The translations under genes and the position numbers were made by a program. This document shows positions 7,547 to 15,733 of a DNA stretch of 64,000 nucleotides, piece by piece. Within the stretch, counting starts at the first letter, position 1, and every line of letters starts with the position of its first letter. Origin of the DNA: Salegentibacter maritimus (GTDB lineage Bacteria; Bacteroidota; Bacteroidia; Flavobacteriales; Flavobacteriaceae); the NCBI RefSeq assembly GCF_016236915.1, contig NZ_JAEHOK010000013.1, positions 1 to 64,000 on the forward strand, read 5' to 3'. The notes below the pieces were generated by a model. That model saw only the letters and a list, made by a program, of their open reading frames with translations. It was not told the origin of the DNA and did not search any database.

Positions 7547-8011
7547 TTAATTTCTATTTTTCATATTCGAGAGTACATTAGAAAATAAGTTAATGGTGAA
7601 AATAATACTCGGCAGAAAAAAATAGAATCCTAAATAAGTTTCATAATAGAACTTCACTTCAAAAATATTTTCTAAAATTAAAAGTATTAGAATTAGGAAG
7701 CAATGGTATAATGCCTGGTACAAAATTGAAATGATTATTTCATCCAATGAAAATACTGAAATATCTTCAGAAGGTAGATTATTCTCCTTAGCTTTTGTTC
7801 TAGACTGAACTACAGCAAAATCACCAAATATGATAAAGCTTATTAAAGTGAAAATGATACAATAAGCACTAATTAAAAATAAATCTGCCTGGAGGAAAAA
7901 TTCAAGATGAAATAGATGAAAGGTTATATACCAAAATGGCAGAATAACAACTAAGCATAATAAGTTTTTAAGCCTTTCAGGAGCTTTCGAAATATCAAAA
8001 CTAACCATCAA
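7547..8011 (-). CDS. Small hypothetical membrane protein
   Basis: A 154-residue protein with four hydrophobic segments near residues 16-36, 43-64, 90-112 and 122-145, and a charged loop between segments 2 and 3 (QSRTKAKENNLPSED). No family is recognised. It stands alone in the island, convergent with the HEPN-like operon, and has low GC like the rest of the island cargo. Confidence 0.6.
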   Translation of the reverse strand: MMVSFDISKAPERLKNLLCLVVILPFWYITFHLFHLEFFLQADLFLISAYCIIFTLISFIIFGDFAVVQSRTKAKENNLPSEDISVFSLDEIIISILYQALYHCFLILILLILENIFEVKFYYETYLGFYFFLPSIIFTINLFSNVLSNMKNRN

Positions 8012-9259
8012 TTGTAATTTAGTTAAAACTACAAAAACTTTTATTTTATTTTTTCAACTCTCCGCAAATATATTTTAAAAAAAAAGAAGTCGAAATTTCC
8101 CTTAAACAATAAGTGCGATAAGAATATTAAATTAGTAGTTAATAGGTACCATGCTTTCTTTTTTTGAGTTCGATTTATTAAATTTTTAAAGGTGTGTACC
8201 TGTGGGCAAAATCTTGATTGCTCCCGTTGGTCGCAATAAAAAAAAGAGATGCTTAGGGGGGAATTCAAAACAATTTACTTTTTTCATCTGGAGCATTTTC
8301 CTTTTGCCGGCGAAAAGAAAAAATAATGTAGATCAGGATGAAATGGTTTATTCTCAATTTTCATTTACTTCTTCCAGCGCCATCGCATTACCTTTTGATG
8401 CTACTTCATTCAGGTTTTAAAATTATAGAGGAGCTATAAATAGCAAAGCGGTTTATGCGCTCCGGTTAATTTTTAAGCTTGATTTTTGCATCGAAAGGTA
8501 AGGTGATGTAAGAAGGATTTTTAAATAATTCTGAAATCCTGGTCGGTGAATGTTAGTTACCGCCTAGCGGACTTGAGTCAAAAAGCTTTTTCGATATTAT
8601 TCTTTCAGTATTTAATATTTTAAGCTTTTTGGCTCGTGTCCAAGACAAAATGTTATGAACCTCTTTTGCTGAAAAGGAGCTTATGCGAAGTGGAAGTAAA
8701 AGTGGTGAATGGGTTTGAATTTCTGTTTTCCTTGAAATTTGTCGCAAAAAACCACCTATTTACAGGGGTTGCGAGAGCATTTGTCGCAAATTCCGTGAAA
8801 AATGACAGGATGAAATTTTATAAATAATTATAATACAGTTTATTACGATTTTATAACATCGCGCAGCGTGTTATCCTCTTGCTATTTCCTCCTAATTTTA
8901 CAACCAAATTTTATATAGAGAATTATTTATGTTTAGCCTCATACTTCTATAAGTTACGCCAGAATAAAATTTAAAAAAATAATTGCAAACAATTAGAAGT
9001 TAATAAAGTATAACAAATTTTCAAAAAAAATATTTGTTTTGCATATAATTTTTTAAATTTATTGAAATTACAATGAATAGAAGCTACTAAAGTTTCAATC
9101 ATAAAAACTGCATAGCTCATTTGGAAGGAAATACCCTACCTTACCTTCTATAATTAAGTTAACTATCAAATTTTTATTATTTTTTAATTTTATTTGATAT
9201 TCACAGGGAATGATTAATTCATATCTGAATTAAATAGAATTTAATTAAAACCTTTCATT
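8012..9259. other. 1.25-kb non-coding tract, probable decayed mobilisation region
   Basis: No convincing gene is present. The short open frames here have poor composition. One reverse-strand stretch at about 8342-8402 reads LNEVASKGNAMALEEVNEN and a stop, with gene-like codon use but no upstream frame, so it may be the tail of a lost gene. At 8737-8790 there are repeated TTTGTCGCAAA elements of the sort seen near transfer origins. From 8820 to 9259 the sequence is AT-rich and holds nothing I can identify beyond the upstream region of the metalloprotease. Confidence 0.5.
8737..8790. repeat. ATTTGTCGCAAA direct repeats with internal inverted repeat, possible oriT-type site
   Basis: ATTTGTCGCAAA occurs at 8737-8748 and again at 8779-8790. 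TTGCGA at 8769-8774 forms an inverted repeat with TCGCAA in the second copy. A related GGTCGCAATAAAAA lies near 8230. Short repeats with a nearby hairpin fit a relaxase or accessory-protein binding region, but no mobilisation gene remains here. Confidence 0.4.
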
Positions 9260-10906
9260 ATGAAAACACAACTACTTTTGTTCCTATTTTTATTATTGTC
9301 TTTTAATGCAGTTTTTGGTCAATTATGTGGCACACCTCATCCTACTAATCTTACTATATATCCGCAAGAAGATAATTTCACTAAACAATCTGAAATCTCA
9401 AAAAGAGAGTCTAGTTCTGCTATTTGTATTAATGTATTTTTTCATATAGTAAGAAATACCGATGGGACCAATAGGTTTCCGATGCCAAATACTGATGATA
9501 TTATAACGGAACTTAACGAATTCTATAGTCCCCATAATATTGTAATAAATAACCTGGGAACAAACTTTATTAATAACTCCAACTTTTTGCAGATAGACCA
9601 GGGAGAGCATACAACATTGATGAATTCTGGATTTGATGTAACAAATGCAATTAATTACTACATAGTAGATGAATTATGGGATGTATTTGAAGATGGTGTA
9701 CTTGTAGGGTCGGTTACTGGTGTTGCAGATGCTATTCCATCAGACAGTTTTATTGTTAGAAACGATAGAGTACTTCTACCTACTTCACATCATGAACTAG
9801 GACACTGTTTAAATCTTTATCATACTTTTCAAGGTACTGATCCTACTACAATAGGATGTGCTGAAGCAATAGACGGTTCGAATTGTGAGACGTGTGGAGA
9901 TGTAGTATGTGACACTCCGGCTGACTCGAATGCTGGAAATACTGCGGGTTTTACCCCTGATTTGACAAATATTATGTCATATTATAATAGTCGTGATCAT
10001 TTTACAGATGGTCAGGGATTTAGAATGAGATATGCTATAAATTCTGAATCTGTTCTAAATAATATTAGAAGTACATCCTGTACGCAAATTTCAGAAATTG
10101 CTACAATCTGCTATTCCCAAACGTCAACGGTAAACTTAACTAATCTTGGTGGAGCGACAACAGTATGGACCTCTTCCAGTAATGTGCAAATTGTCTCCAG
10201 CAACAACTCAAGTGCAACAATTAAAGCTTTGAATTCTTATTCCAACGGGAATGGGTGGATAAGAGCTGATTTGAGTAATGGTATAATATTTCAAGAAGAA
10301 TTCCATGTTGGAAAGGCTGAAATTAGTAACGTAATATTTCGTAATAATGGAGCAGGAGTTACAGGTTATTTTTGTACTAGTCATTATTATAATGAATTTG
10401 AAATACTTCCTTATGTTCCCGATTCCTCATATGAAATTAGAATTAGGGATTTATCTACATATAACATAGTTGCTGGGCCTTATAATTTTACAGGAAATAT
10501 AGCTAATTTACCTACAAACTTTAACTATAGTCCAGGTTGGTATCTATTTGAAGTTAGAGGAACTAATTCCTGTGGAGTATCAAGTTGGATTCAACGGGAA
10601 GTAGAGTTTGTAGATTGTTCAGTTGGCGGTGGTGGTGAATTGGAATATGTCGTTTTCCCTAACCCTAGTTCTGAGATTTTATATGTTAAAAAAAATATTC
10701 CTACAAAGAATGGAAGTTCTGAAAAACCCTCAGATGAAAACCGAAAGAATGCTTTTGAAATTTTTGATTTTAATTCAAACTTAATTTTTAAAGGTATAAT
10801 AGGCAACCAAAATGGTATTGACGTATCTAACTATAAAAAGGGAAATTATTTTCTAAGAATTTATACAAATGGTAATTATGAAACACATCAAATAATAATT
10901 AAATAA
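9260..10906 (+). CDS. Secreted M43-type (pappalysin-like) zinc metalloprotease with T9SS sorting domain
   Basis: A 548-residue exported endopeptidase. A signal peptide covers residues 1-20 (ends NAVFG). The zinc site HELGHCLNLYH is at 178-188, the M43 pattern HExxHxxGxxH with Asn in place of Gly. A Met-turn NIMSYYN lies at about 237-243, and paired cysteines (CETCGDVVC) lie between them, as in pappalysins. A middle region (about 275-450) has Ig-like repeats. The last 85 residues (YVVFPNPSSEILYVKK through FLRIYTNGNY) form a type A T9SS C-terminal sorting domain, so the protein is probably released or surface-anchored by the type IX system. A small lipoprotein gene starts 7 bases after it. It is cargo of the island. 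Confidence 0.88.
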   Translation: MKTQLLLFLFLLLSFNAVFGQLCGTPHPTNLTIYPQEDNFTKQSEISKRESSSAICINVFFHIVRNTDGTNRFPMPNTDDIITELNEFYSPHNIVINNLGTNFINNSNFLQIDQGEHTTLMNSGFDVTNAINYYIVDELWDVFEDGVLVGSVTGVADAIPSDSFIVRNDRVLLPTSHHELGHCLNLYHTFQGTDPTTIGCAEAIDGSNCETCGDVVCDTPADSNAGNTAGFTPDLTNIMSYYNSRDHFTDGQGFRMRYAINSESVLNNIRSTSCTQISEIATICYSQTSTVNLTNLGGATTVWTSSSNVQIVSSNNSSATIKALNSYSNGNGWIRADLSNGIIFQEEFHVGKAEISNVIFRNNGAGVTGYFCTSHYYNEFEILPYVPDSSYEIRIRDLSTYNIVAGPYNFTGNIANLPTNFNYSPGWYLFEVRGTNSCGVSSWIQREVEFVDCSVGGGGELEYVVFPNPSSEILYVKKNIPTKNGSSEKPSDENRKNAFEIFDFNSNLIFKGIIGNQNGIDVSNYKKGNYFLRIYTNGNYETHQIIIK

Positions 10907-10913
10907 ATGTAAA

Positions 10914-11342
10914 ATGAAAAATATAATCTTATTAATTAGCTTAGCAACTACTATCATTTCTTGTAGTCAGAATGATGAAGATGATCCGATAGAAGAGACA
11001 ATATATGGTACTTGGAAATTGATAGAAACTTATAATGGAAGCGGTGCAAATAATTCGCAATGGAAAACTATTGATGATGGATATATATATACTTTTAAAA
11101 AGGACAACACATTTTCTTCAAACAGATTTAACGAATGTTCAGAAGGAACATTTGAAATAAATGATTCAAATTTAATCTTAAAATTTAATTGTATAGAATT
11201 TAATACGGGAATAGAACCTTCTCCTGGGGTTTTTATAGAAAACTATGCATTTGGAGAAAATTATCTTTTCTTAACTCCTACTTATCTAAATTGTGACGAA
11301 GGGTGTTCTAATAAATTTGAAAAAATTAAACTGAATAATTAA
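10914..11342 (+). CDS. Small lipocalin-like lipoprotein, possible partner of the metalloprotease
   Basis: A 142-residue lipoprotein: signal peptide with lipobox ATTIISC (Cys17), an acidic stretch NDEDDPIEE, then a domain opening with YGTWKLIETYNGSG, the usual start of lipocalin-like lipoproteins of Bacteroidetes, and a cysteine-containing C-terminus (NCDEGCSN). It is 7 bases from the protease stop codon and is surely co-transcribed. In Tannerella, T9SS metalloproteases are paired with small lipoprotein inhibitors (potempins). This gene could play that role, but that is inferred from arrangement only. Confidence 0.75.
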   Translation: MKNIILLISLATTIISCSQNDEDDPIEETIYGTWKLIETYNGSGANNSQWKTIDDGYIYTFKKDNTFSSNRFNECSEGTFEINDSNLILKFNCIEFNTGIEPSPGVFIENYAFGENYLFLTPTYLNCDEGCSNKFEKIKLNN

Positions 11343-11425
11343 TAAAAAGACAATTTAATTAAGATTGACTAATTACTATTGTGTTTTAAATTTATAAATT
11401 AGCTAACTCAAGTTTCGCTTTAAAT

Positions 11426-11674
11426 TTAAGCTACTAATTTACTGCTACTTATACTTACAGGATTTGGCGTATTGTTTAAAAATGATAAAGATTCACTGTG
11501 AAGTATTAATTTCCTTGCAATTGAGTTAATATCTACATTCTCAACCAATATTTCCAAAACCTTCAAAATATCAGCGATTGCCAACAATAGCCTTTCGTTG
11601 AGTTTAAAAATTTGAGTGAGGTGTTTATAATCTCTCTCGTAACTGCTCAAAATCATGAGATATTTTAGAATCAA
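11426..11674 (-). CDS. Possible small protein downstream of the integrase
   Basis: An 82-codon frame overlapping the integrase 3' end by 50 bases; a later start (MILSSYERDY) at about 11653 is more plausible. It would encode an amphipathic helix region (LTQIFKLNERLLLAIADILK). No family is recognised. It could be a chance frame, but its position directly after the integrase is one where small accessory genes occur. Confidence 0.3.
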   Translation of the reverse strand: MILKYLMILSSYERDYKHLTQIFKLNERLLLAIADILKVLEILVENVDINSIARKLILHSESLSFLNNTPNPVSISSSKLVA

Positions 11675-12824
11675 TTACCCGGGCATAAATTTGAGTAGTA
11701 GATAATTTTGTATGTCCTAAAAGCTTAGATACTGTTTCAATGGGAACACCATTGGCTAAGGTTACCGTTGTGGCAAAAGTATGCCTTGCGGCGTGAAAAC
11801 TAAGCTCTTTATTGATCTTTACCGCTTTGGTAATTTCGCGTAAGTACTGATTGGTTTTCTGATTAGAATAGACCGGAAGCAAAATATCACTGGAACATAC
11901 CTTTGGATGATCCTGGTACTTTTCAAGAATTCTTTCAGCTTCTTCTAAGAGTGGGATTCTGAGCATCGTATTGGTTTTTATCCTTCGGGTGTAGATCCAT
12001 TTATTCCCATCAACACCTATCTGAATATGCTTTTTCTTTAGTTCCTTGACATCGCCATAGGGTAACCCCGTATAACAACAAAACACAAAAATATCTCGGT
12101 TGATATTGTGAGTAGACCTTTTGAACTCCTTTTCCTTGATCTTTTGTAATTCGGCTTTGGATAGGTAGACCATATCCACCTGGTCAAAACGGAGTTTAAA
12201 CCTTTTGGTTGGGTTCTTTTCTATCCAATCTAAATCTTCGGCCAGGCGCATCAGCTTTTTAAAGCGCTCCATATGTTTCATGACTCCATTATTTTGAAGA
12301 CTGGGCAAGCCTCTTAAATAACTTTCAAATCCCAGGGTAAACTGGTAATCAATTTGTTTTAAATAAACATCTGAAGTATGATGCTGTGTTCTCAAATAAC
12401 CTTTCAGGTAATTTTCTGTGGTCGTATAGTTTTTCATTGTCCCATACTTTAAAACCTTACCCATTTTCTCTTTGTGATAGTTTATCAAATGGATTAGTGT
12501 ATAATGTTGCTGGTCACTGCCTAGAAACCGAGCTTTAACTGTCTGTGTGGTTATCAGCAGTCCTTCTTTTAAAAGGCCATCATAGGTTTTATAAAGTTGT
12601 GCTTTGGTTTCATCAATTTTTTTATTGATCTGCCGACTTTCCATACTGCTTCCCTGAAGTTTACTGGAGAACTGATTCCATTTATCTACCGGAATAGTGC
12701 GTTTTAAACTAATTTCTAAGGATTTGCCGTTAACGGTAATTCGGGCATAGAGGAGGGCTAATTCTGGTTGCTTTTTCTTTTTTCTGATAATAAAAGAAAT
12801 GGAAAAGGTTTGACTGGTGCGCAT
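11625..12824 (-). CDS. Tyrosine-type site-specific integrase (IntDOT-like)
   Basis: A 399-residue recombinase if started at MRTSQTF; an upstream ATG adds 8 residues (numbering here includes them). The N-terminal arm-binding domain is typical of Bacteroidetes integrases (LYARITVNGKSLEISLKRTI, DKWNQ). A SAM-like core-binding domain covers about 115-215. The catalytic domain has H352-x-x-R355 (FHAARHTFAT), H379 in LLGHTKLS, and nucleophile Y388 in TTQIYARV. The usual first Arg position reads YTGLPYGDVKEL, so Arg I is missing, as in CTnDOT integrase. It lies next to tRNA-Pro, its likely target. Confidence 0.92.
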   Translation of the reverse strand: MRTSQTFSISFIIRKKKKQPELALLYARITVNGKSLEISLKRTIPVDKWNQFSSKLQGSSMESRQINKKIDETKAQLYKTYDGLLKEGLLITTQTVKARFLGSDQQHYTLIHLINYHKEKMGKVLKYGTMKNYTTTENYLKGYLRTQHHTSDVYLKQIDYQFTLGFESYLRGLPSLQNNGVMKHMERFKKLMRLAEDLDWIEKNPTKRFKLRFDQVDMVYLSKAELQKIKEKEFKRSTHNINRDIFVFCCYTGLPYGDVKELKKKHIQIGVDGNKWIYTRRIKTNTMLRIPLLEEAERILEKYQDHPKVCSSDILLPVYSNQKTNQYLREITKAVKINKELSFHAARHTFATTVTLANGVPIETVSKLLGHTKLSTTQIYARVIDSKISHDFEQLRERL

Positions 12825-12920
12825 AGCTTTGTTGTTTAAATGAAACAATTAATTAAGGCGAAAGTCAAACTACCAATACGTAATTATGGCGTATCGATAA
12901 GCTAAAAATACAAAAAAATA

Positions 12921-12967
12921 GCTCACGATAAACTCACAAATTCACAGGGAACTCACGGTGAACTCAC
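12921..12967. repeat. Phased ACTCAC repeats, probable integrase arm sites in the attachment region
   Basis: TCAC cores start at 12923, 12934, 12942, 12953 and 12964, with spacings of 11, 8, 11 and 11 bases. Three copies are exact AACTCAC. They lie between the integrase start and the tRNA 3' end, where arm-type binding sites of a tyrosine integrase are expected. Confidence 0.5.
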
Positions 12968-13002
12968 ATTAAATTTAACACTATTTGTTAATTTTTGAGC
13001 AC

Positions 13003-13048
13003 AAAAAAGAAAGGGTAACTATATGAAAACCATACAATTACCCTTTAA
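13003..13048 (-). terminator. Intrinsic terminator of tRNA-Pro
   Basis: AAAGGGTAA (13010-13018) pairs with TTACCCTTT (13038-13046), and an inner TATG/CATA extends the stem. On the reverse strand the hairpin is followed by CTTTTTTG. It lies 27 bases past the tRNA 3' end. Confidence 0.75.
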
Positions 13049-13074
13049 CTATGTTAAAATATAACTTGTTTAAG

Positions 13075-13149
13075 TCGGGGTGGCAGGATTCGAACCTGCG
13101 GCCTCCTGCTCCCAAAGCAGGCGCGATAACCGGGCTACGCTACACCCCG
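13075..13149 (-). tRNA. tRNA-Pro (anticodon UGG)
   Basis: The acceptor stem CGGGGTG pairs with CACCCCG. The T arm contains GGTTCGAATCC. The anticodon stem CCTGC/GCAGG encloses loop TTTGGGA with anticodon TGG. No CCA is encoded. Its 3' end faces the integrase, as expected if the island inserted into the tRNA 3' end. No second copy of the tRNA 3' end was noticed inside the window, so the far attachment site probably lies left of it. Confidence 0.96.
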
Positions 13150-13279
13150 AATGGTGTAAAGTTGTAGTGTAGTTTATCTCGAGCGAAGTCGAAAGACTAT
13201 ATCCCGAAATACAATAGCTATTGCTATCCTAAACTTCAAAATTTCAACTTGCAGTGTTTATCATCCTGCAAAGCGGGTG

Positions 13280-13308
13280 CAAATATAAGAAAACTTATCA
13301 CTCTACAA
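13280..13308 (-). promoter_or_regulatory. Promoter of tRNA-Pro
   Basis: On the reverse strand, TTG (13308-13306), 18 bases, then TATATTTG (13287-13280) match the Bacteroidetes -33/-7 consensus closely. The G is followed by CACCCGC. The transcript would carry a leader of about 120 bases before the mature tRNA. Confidence 0.65.
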
Positions 13309-13380
13309 GAAAAAGTTTAGATTTTTTATATCTTAGTTAAAAACTTGGCTCTAAAGCAAGCTAAGCCAAACATAAAAACT

Positions 13381-14580
13381 ATGATGAAACGAACTTTATT
13401 ATTAGCAGGTTTAACCTTTGCATTTTTCGCCTGCGGAGAAAATCAAAAATCAGAAGAAAAAGCTGTGGTAGAAGAAGAAACAGAAAACCCCACACAAGAG
13501 AGCAACCCGGTTCCTGAAAAACAGCCGGAAGCAGTTTCTCCCGATAAAGAATATGAGCATGAGGTAGTAATTGGAGATATGTCCATTCCCTGGGGCTTCG
13601 ACTTCCTTCCAGATGGGAGCATCCTTGTTACCGAAAAAGGTGGAGATTTATACCATTTTAAAAACGGAGAAAAAACAGCAATTTCCGGAGTTCCCGAAAT
13701 ATACAACCAGGGACAGGGCGGCTTATTGGATATTGCCCTTCACCCCGATTTTGAAAGTAATAAGTGGGTATATATCAGCTACTCGTCTGAGTCAGGCGAT
13801 GGTGAAGGCGGAAACACAGCCTTAATTCGTGCTAAGCTGGAAAATAATCAATTAACCAATCGCGAAGATCTTTATAAAGGAAAACCCAATTCTACCAAAG
13901 GACAGCACTTTGGCTCAAGGATAGTCTTTGACAATGAAGGTCACTTATTTTTTACCATTGGAGATAGAGGAAACAGAGATGTAAATCCGCAGGATATTAC
14001 CAGAGACGGTGGGAAAGTATACCGACTTAATTTAGACGGAAGCATTCCTTCAGACAATCCTTTTGTGGGAGAAGAAAATGCCAAAGAAGCGATTTACTCG
14101 TATGGACATAGAAATCCGCAGGGAATGATCTTTAACAAAGAAACCGGAGAAGTATGGGTAAACGAGCACGGCCCAAAAGGCGGCGATGAAATAAACGTAG
14201 TAAAAGCCGGAAAAAACTATGGCTGGCCTGTAGTTACCTATGGTGAAAATTATGATGGCACCACTATTACCGAAGAAAGAACAGGGCCTAAATTCCAAAA
14301 TCCGCTTACTTACTGGATTCCCTCTATTGCACCCAGCGGATTTGAAAAAGTTACTTCAGATAAATATCCAGAGCTAAAAGAAAACCTCTTAATAGGCTCT
14401 CTTAAATTTCAATACCTGGAACACATGGCTTTAGAAAATCAAAAAGTAATTAAAAGAGAGAAATTACTGGAAGGTCTTGGAAGAATACGCGATGTTCAAC
14501 AGGGTCCTGATGGGTTTATCTATGTTGCAGCCGAAGGAACAGGGATAGTGAAAATGCTACCTCTTGAAGAAACAGAATAG
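13381..14580 (+). CDS. PQQ-dependent aldose sugar dehydrogenase-like lipoprotein (GSDH family)
   Basis: A 399-residue lipoprotein that probably oxidises sugars at the cell surface with PQQ. The start MMKRTLLLAG was chosen because it gives a proper signal peptide with lipobox AFFACGEN; an upstream ATG adds 12 residues. After an acidic linker comes the GSDH beta-propeller, starting IPWGFDFLPDGSILVTEKGG, with GQGGLLDIALHPDF, FGSRIVFDNEGHLFFTIGDR, SYGHRNPQGMIF and NEHGPKGGDEIN. These carry the family's conserved His and Arg residues. It is a single gene just outside the island. Confidence 0.9.
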   Translation: MMKRTLLLAGLTFAFFACGENQKSEEKAVVEEETENPTQESNPVPEKQPEAVSPDKEYEHEVVIGDMSIPWGFDFLPDGSILVTEKGGDLYHFKNGEKTAISGVPEIYNQGQGGLLDIALHPDFESNKWVYISYSSESGDGEGGNTALIRAKLENNQLTNREDLYKGKPNSTKGQHFGSRIVFDNEGHLFFTIGDRGNRDVNPQDITRDGGKVYRLNLDGSIPSDNPFVGEENAKEAIYSYGHRNPQGMIFNKETGEVWVNEHGPKGGDEINVVKAGKNYGWPVVTYGENYDGTTITEERTGPKFQNPLTYWIPSIAPSGFEKVTSDKYPELKENLLIGSLKFQYLEHMALENQKVIKREKLLEGLGRIRDVQQGPDGFIYVAAEGTGIVKMLPLEETE

Positions 14581-14678
14581 GTTGTTTCGTGACTAGCCCA
14601 AGCTCACATTAATCCAGGTTCTTTTACTCAAAAAAACCCTAAGACCGGGCTTAGAATTAAAAAACCATATTTATTTTT

Positions 14679-14717
14679 AGTTTGGGGCAAATGTTTAAAT
14701 TTGCCCCAAACTTTTTT
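14679..14717 (+). terminator. Strong intrinsic terminator abutting the uridine kinase start
   Basis: AGTTTGGGGCAAAT pairs with ATTTGCCCCAAACT around a short loop and is followed by TTTTTT. It ends 2 bases before the ATG at 14720. It terminates the sugar dehydrogenase transcript and overlaps a promoter-like box for the next gene. Confidence 0.8.
14696..14703 (+). promoter_or_regulatory. Candidate -7 box inside the terminator hairpin
   Basis: TAAATTTG matches TAnnTTTG and spans the loop and 3' stem of the hairpin. Transcription would start about 10 bases before the uridine kinase ATG. No clear TTG lies at the ideal -33 spacing. Confidence 0.4.
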
Positions 14718-14719
14718 AG

Positions 14720-15328
14720 ATGCTCATTATAGGGATTACAGGTGGAACCGGCAGCGGAAAAACTACGGTAGTAAGGCAAATTATAGACGAATTAAAAAAT
14801 GAAGAAGTAGATGTTATTTCTCAAGATTCCTACTATAAAGATCTTAGCCATTTAGCCAAAGAGGAAAGGGTAAAAACCAATTTTGATCATCCAAAATCTA
14901 TAGATTTTGACCTCCTGGTAGAACACCTAAAAGAACTAAAAGCGGGTAACACCATTCAGCAACCTGTTTATTCGTTTAAAGAGCATAACCGCACCAAAGA
15001 GACCCTGGAAACCCAACCTAGAAAAGTAGTAATTGTTGAAGGTATTTTAATTTTTGCTCATCCCGATATTAGAGAGATGTTCGATATTAAAATCTATGTT
15101 CACGCCGATAGTGATGAGCGGTTAATTCGCCGACTGAAACGAGATATTTCTGAACGTGGGCGCGACTTAGATGAAGTTTTATGGCGTTATCAAACCACGC
15201 TAAAGCCCATGCACCAGCAATTTATAGAGCCTACCAAAGAATTTGCCGATCTTATTATTCCTACCAATAAATATAATAGCGTTGCCGTTAATATTGTACA
15301 AACCATAATCAAAGAACGCTTAACCTAA
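14720..15328 (+). CDS. udk: Uridine kinase
   Basis: A 202-residue cytosolic enzyme that phosphorylates uridine and cytidine in pyrimidine salvage. The P-loop GITGGTGSGKTTVV is at residues 5-18. The substrate region is DVISQDSYYKDLSH with NFDHPKSIDFDLL. Other family motifs are VIVEGILIFAHPDIREMFDI and RLIRRLKRDISERGRDLDEV. Length and start fit the family, and the start is fixed by the P-loop distance. The gene is followed by the FtsB-like gene after 87 bases. Confidence 0.96.
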   Translation: MLIIGITGGTGSGKTTVVRQIIDELKNEEVDVISQDSYYKDLSHLAKEERVKTNFDHPKSIDFDLLVEHLKELKAGNTIQQPVYSFKEHNRTKETLETQPRKVVIVEGILIFAHPDIREMFDIKIYVHADSDERLIRRLKRDISERGRDLDEVLWRYQTTLKPMHQQFIEPTKEFADLIIPTNKYNSVAVNIVQTIIKERLT

Positions 15329-15415
15329 TTTTGTATCTTTATTCCAGAAAGCTGGAAAACCTTACAACCTGCCAGGTAAAGGCATAATCTTAATTAGTTA
15401 CTGAATTTAAAAGAT

Positions 15416-15733
15416 TTGAATTTAAAAGCTTTAAAAAACAAAAAATGGTTCAAAATTATGAGCAATAAGTATGTTTTGCTTATACTCATTTTTGGAGGCT
15501 GGATGCTTTTTTTAGATAGCAATTCCTGGTTAGTTCACAATGAACTCAACCAGGAAATAAACGAACTTGAAGAAAACAGGCAGTATTATAAAAATGAAAT
15601 TGCTAAAGATAAAGCAACCATAGAACAACTTCAGGATTCAGTTGAAATGGAAAAATTTGCCAGGCAGCAGTACTATATGAAACGTCCAAATGAAGAAATA
15701 TTTATAATTGAATACGACACTATTCAGGAGTAA
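15416..15733 (+). CDS. FtsB/DivIC-family septum formation protein
   Basis: A 105-residue bitopic membrane protein of the cell division machinery. A basic N-terminus is followed by one membrane segment (YVLLILIFGGWMLFLD, about 19-34), a coiled coil (LNQEINELEENRQYYKNEIA, about 43-75), and the family's C-terminal pattern (MEKFARQQYYMKRPNEEIFI). A start at MSNKYVLL (residue 15) is also possible. The first copy of a 101-bp dispersed repeat begins on its stop codon. Confidence 0.88.
   Translation: MNLKALKNKKWFKIMSNKYVLLILIFGGWMLFLDSNSWLVHNELNQEINELEENRQYYKNEIAKDKATIEQLQDSVEMEKFARQQYYMKRPNEEIFIIEYDTIQE

Noticed and set aside
8041-8268. A reverse 75-codon frame in the non-coding tract
   Set aside because: Low-complexity Phe/Lys-rich C-terminus and no family resemblance; AT-rich DNA produces such frames by chance.
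8202-8420. A forward 72-codon frame
   Set aside because: It overlaps the opposite-strand frame and the gene-like reverse tail at 8342-8402; composition is not protein-like.
8553-8827. Overlapping short frames on both strands
   Set aside because: They cover the repeat-rich region and contradict each other; the repeats explain the conservation better than coding.
1-13070. Complete conjugative element
   Set aside because: No relaxase, coupling protein or tra genes are present in the visible part; only an integrase, cargo and a possible oriT-like remnant.
13175-13200. CTCGAGCGAAGTCGAAAGAC-like sequence near the tRNA leader
   Set aside because: It looks like a dispersed Flavobacterial motif, but only one copy was seen here, so no repeat is claimed.
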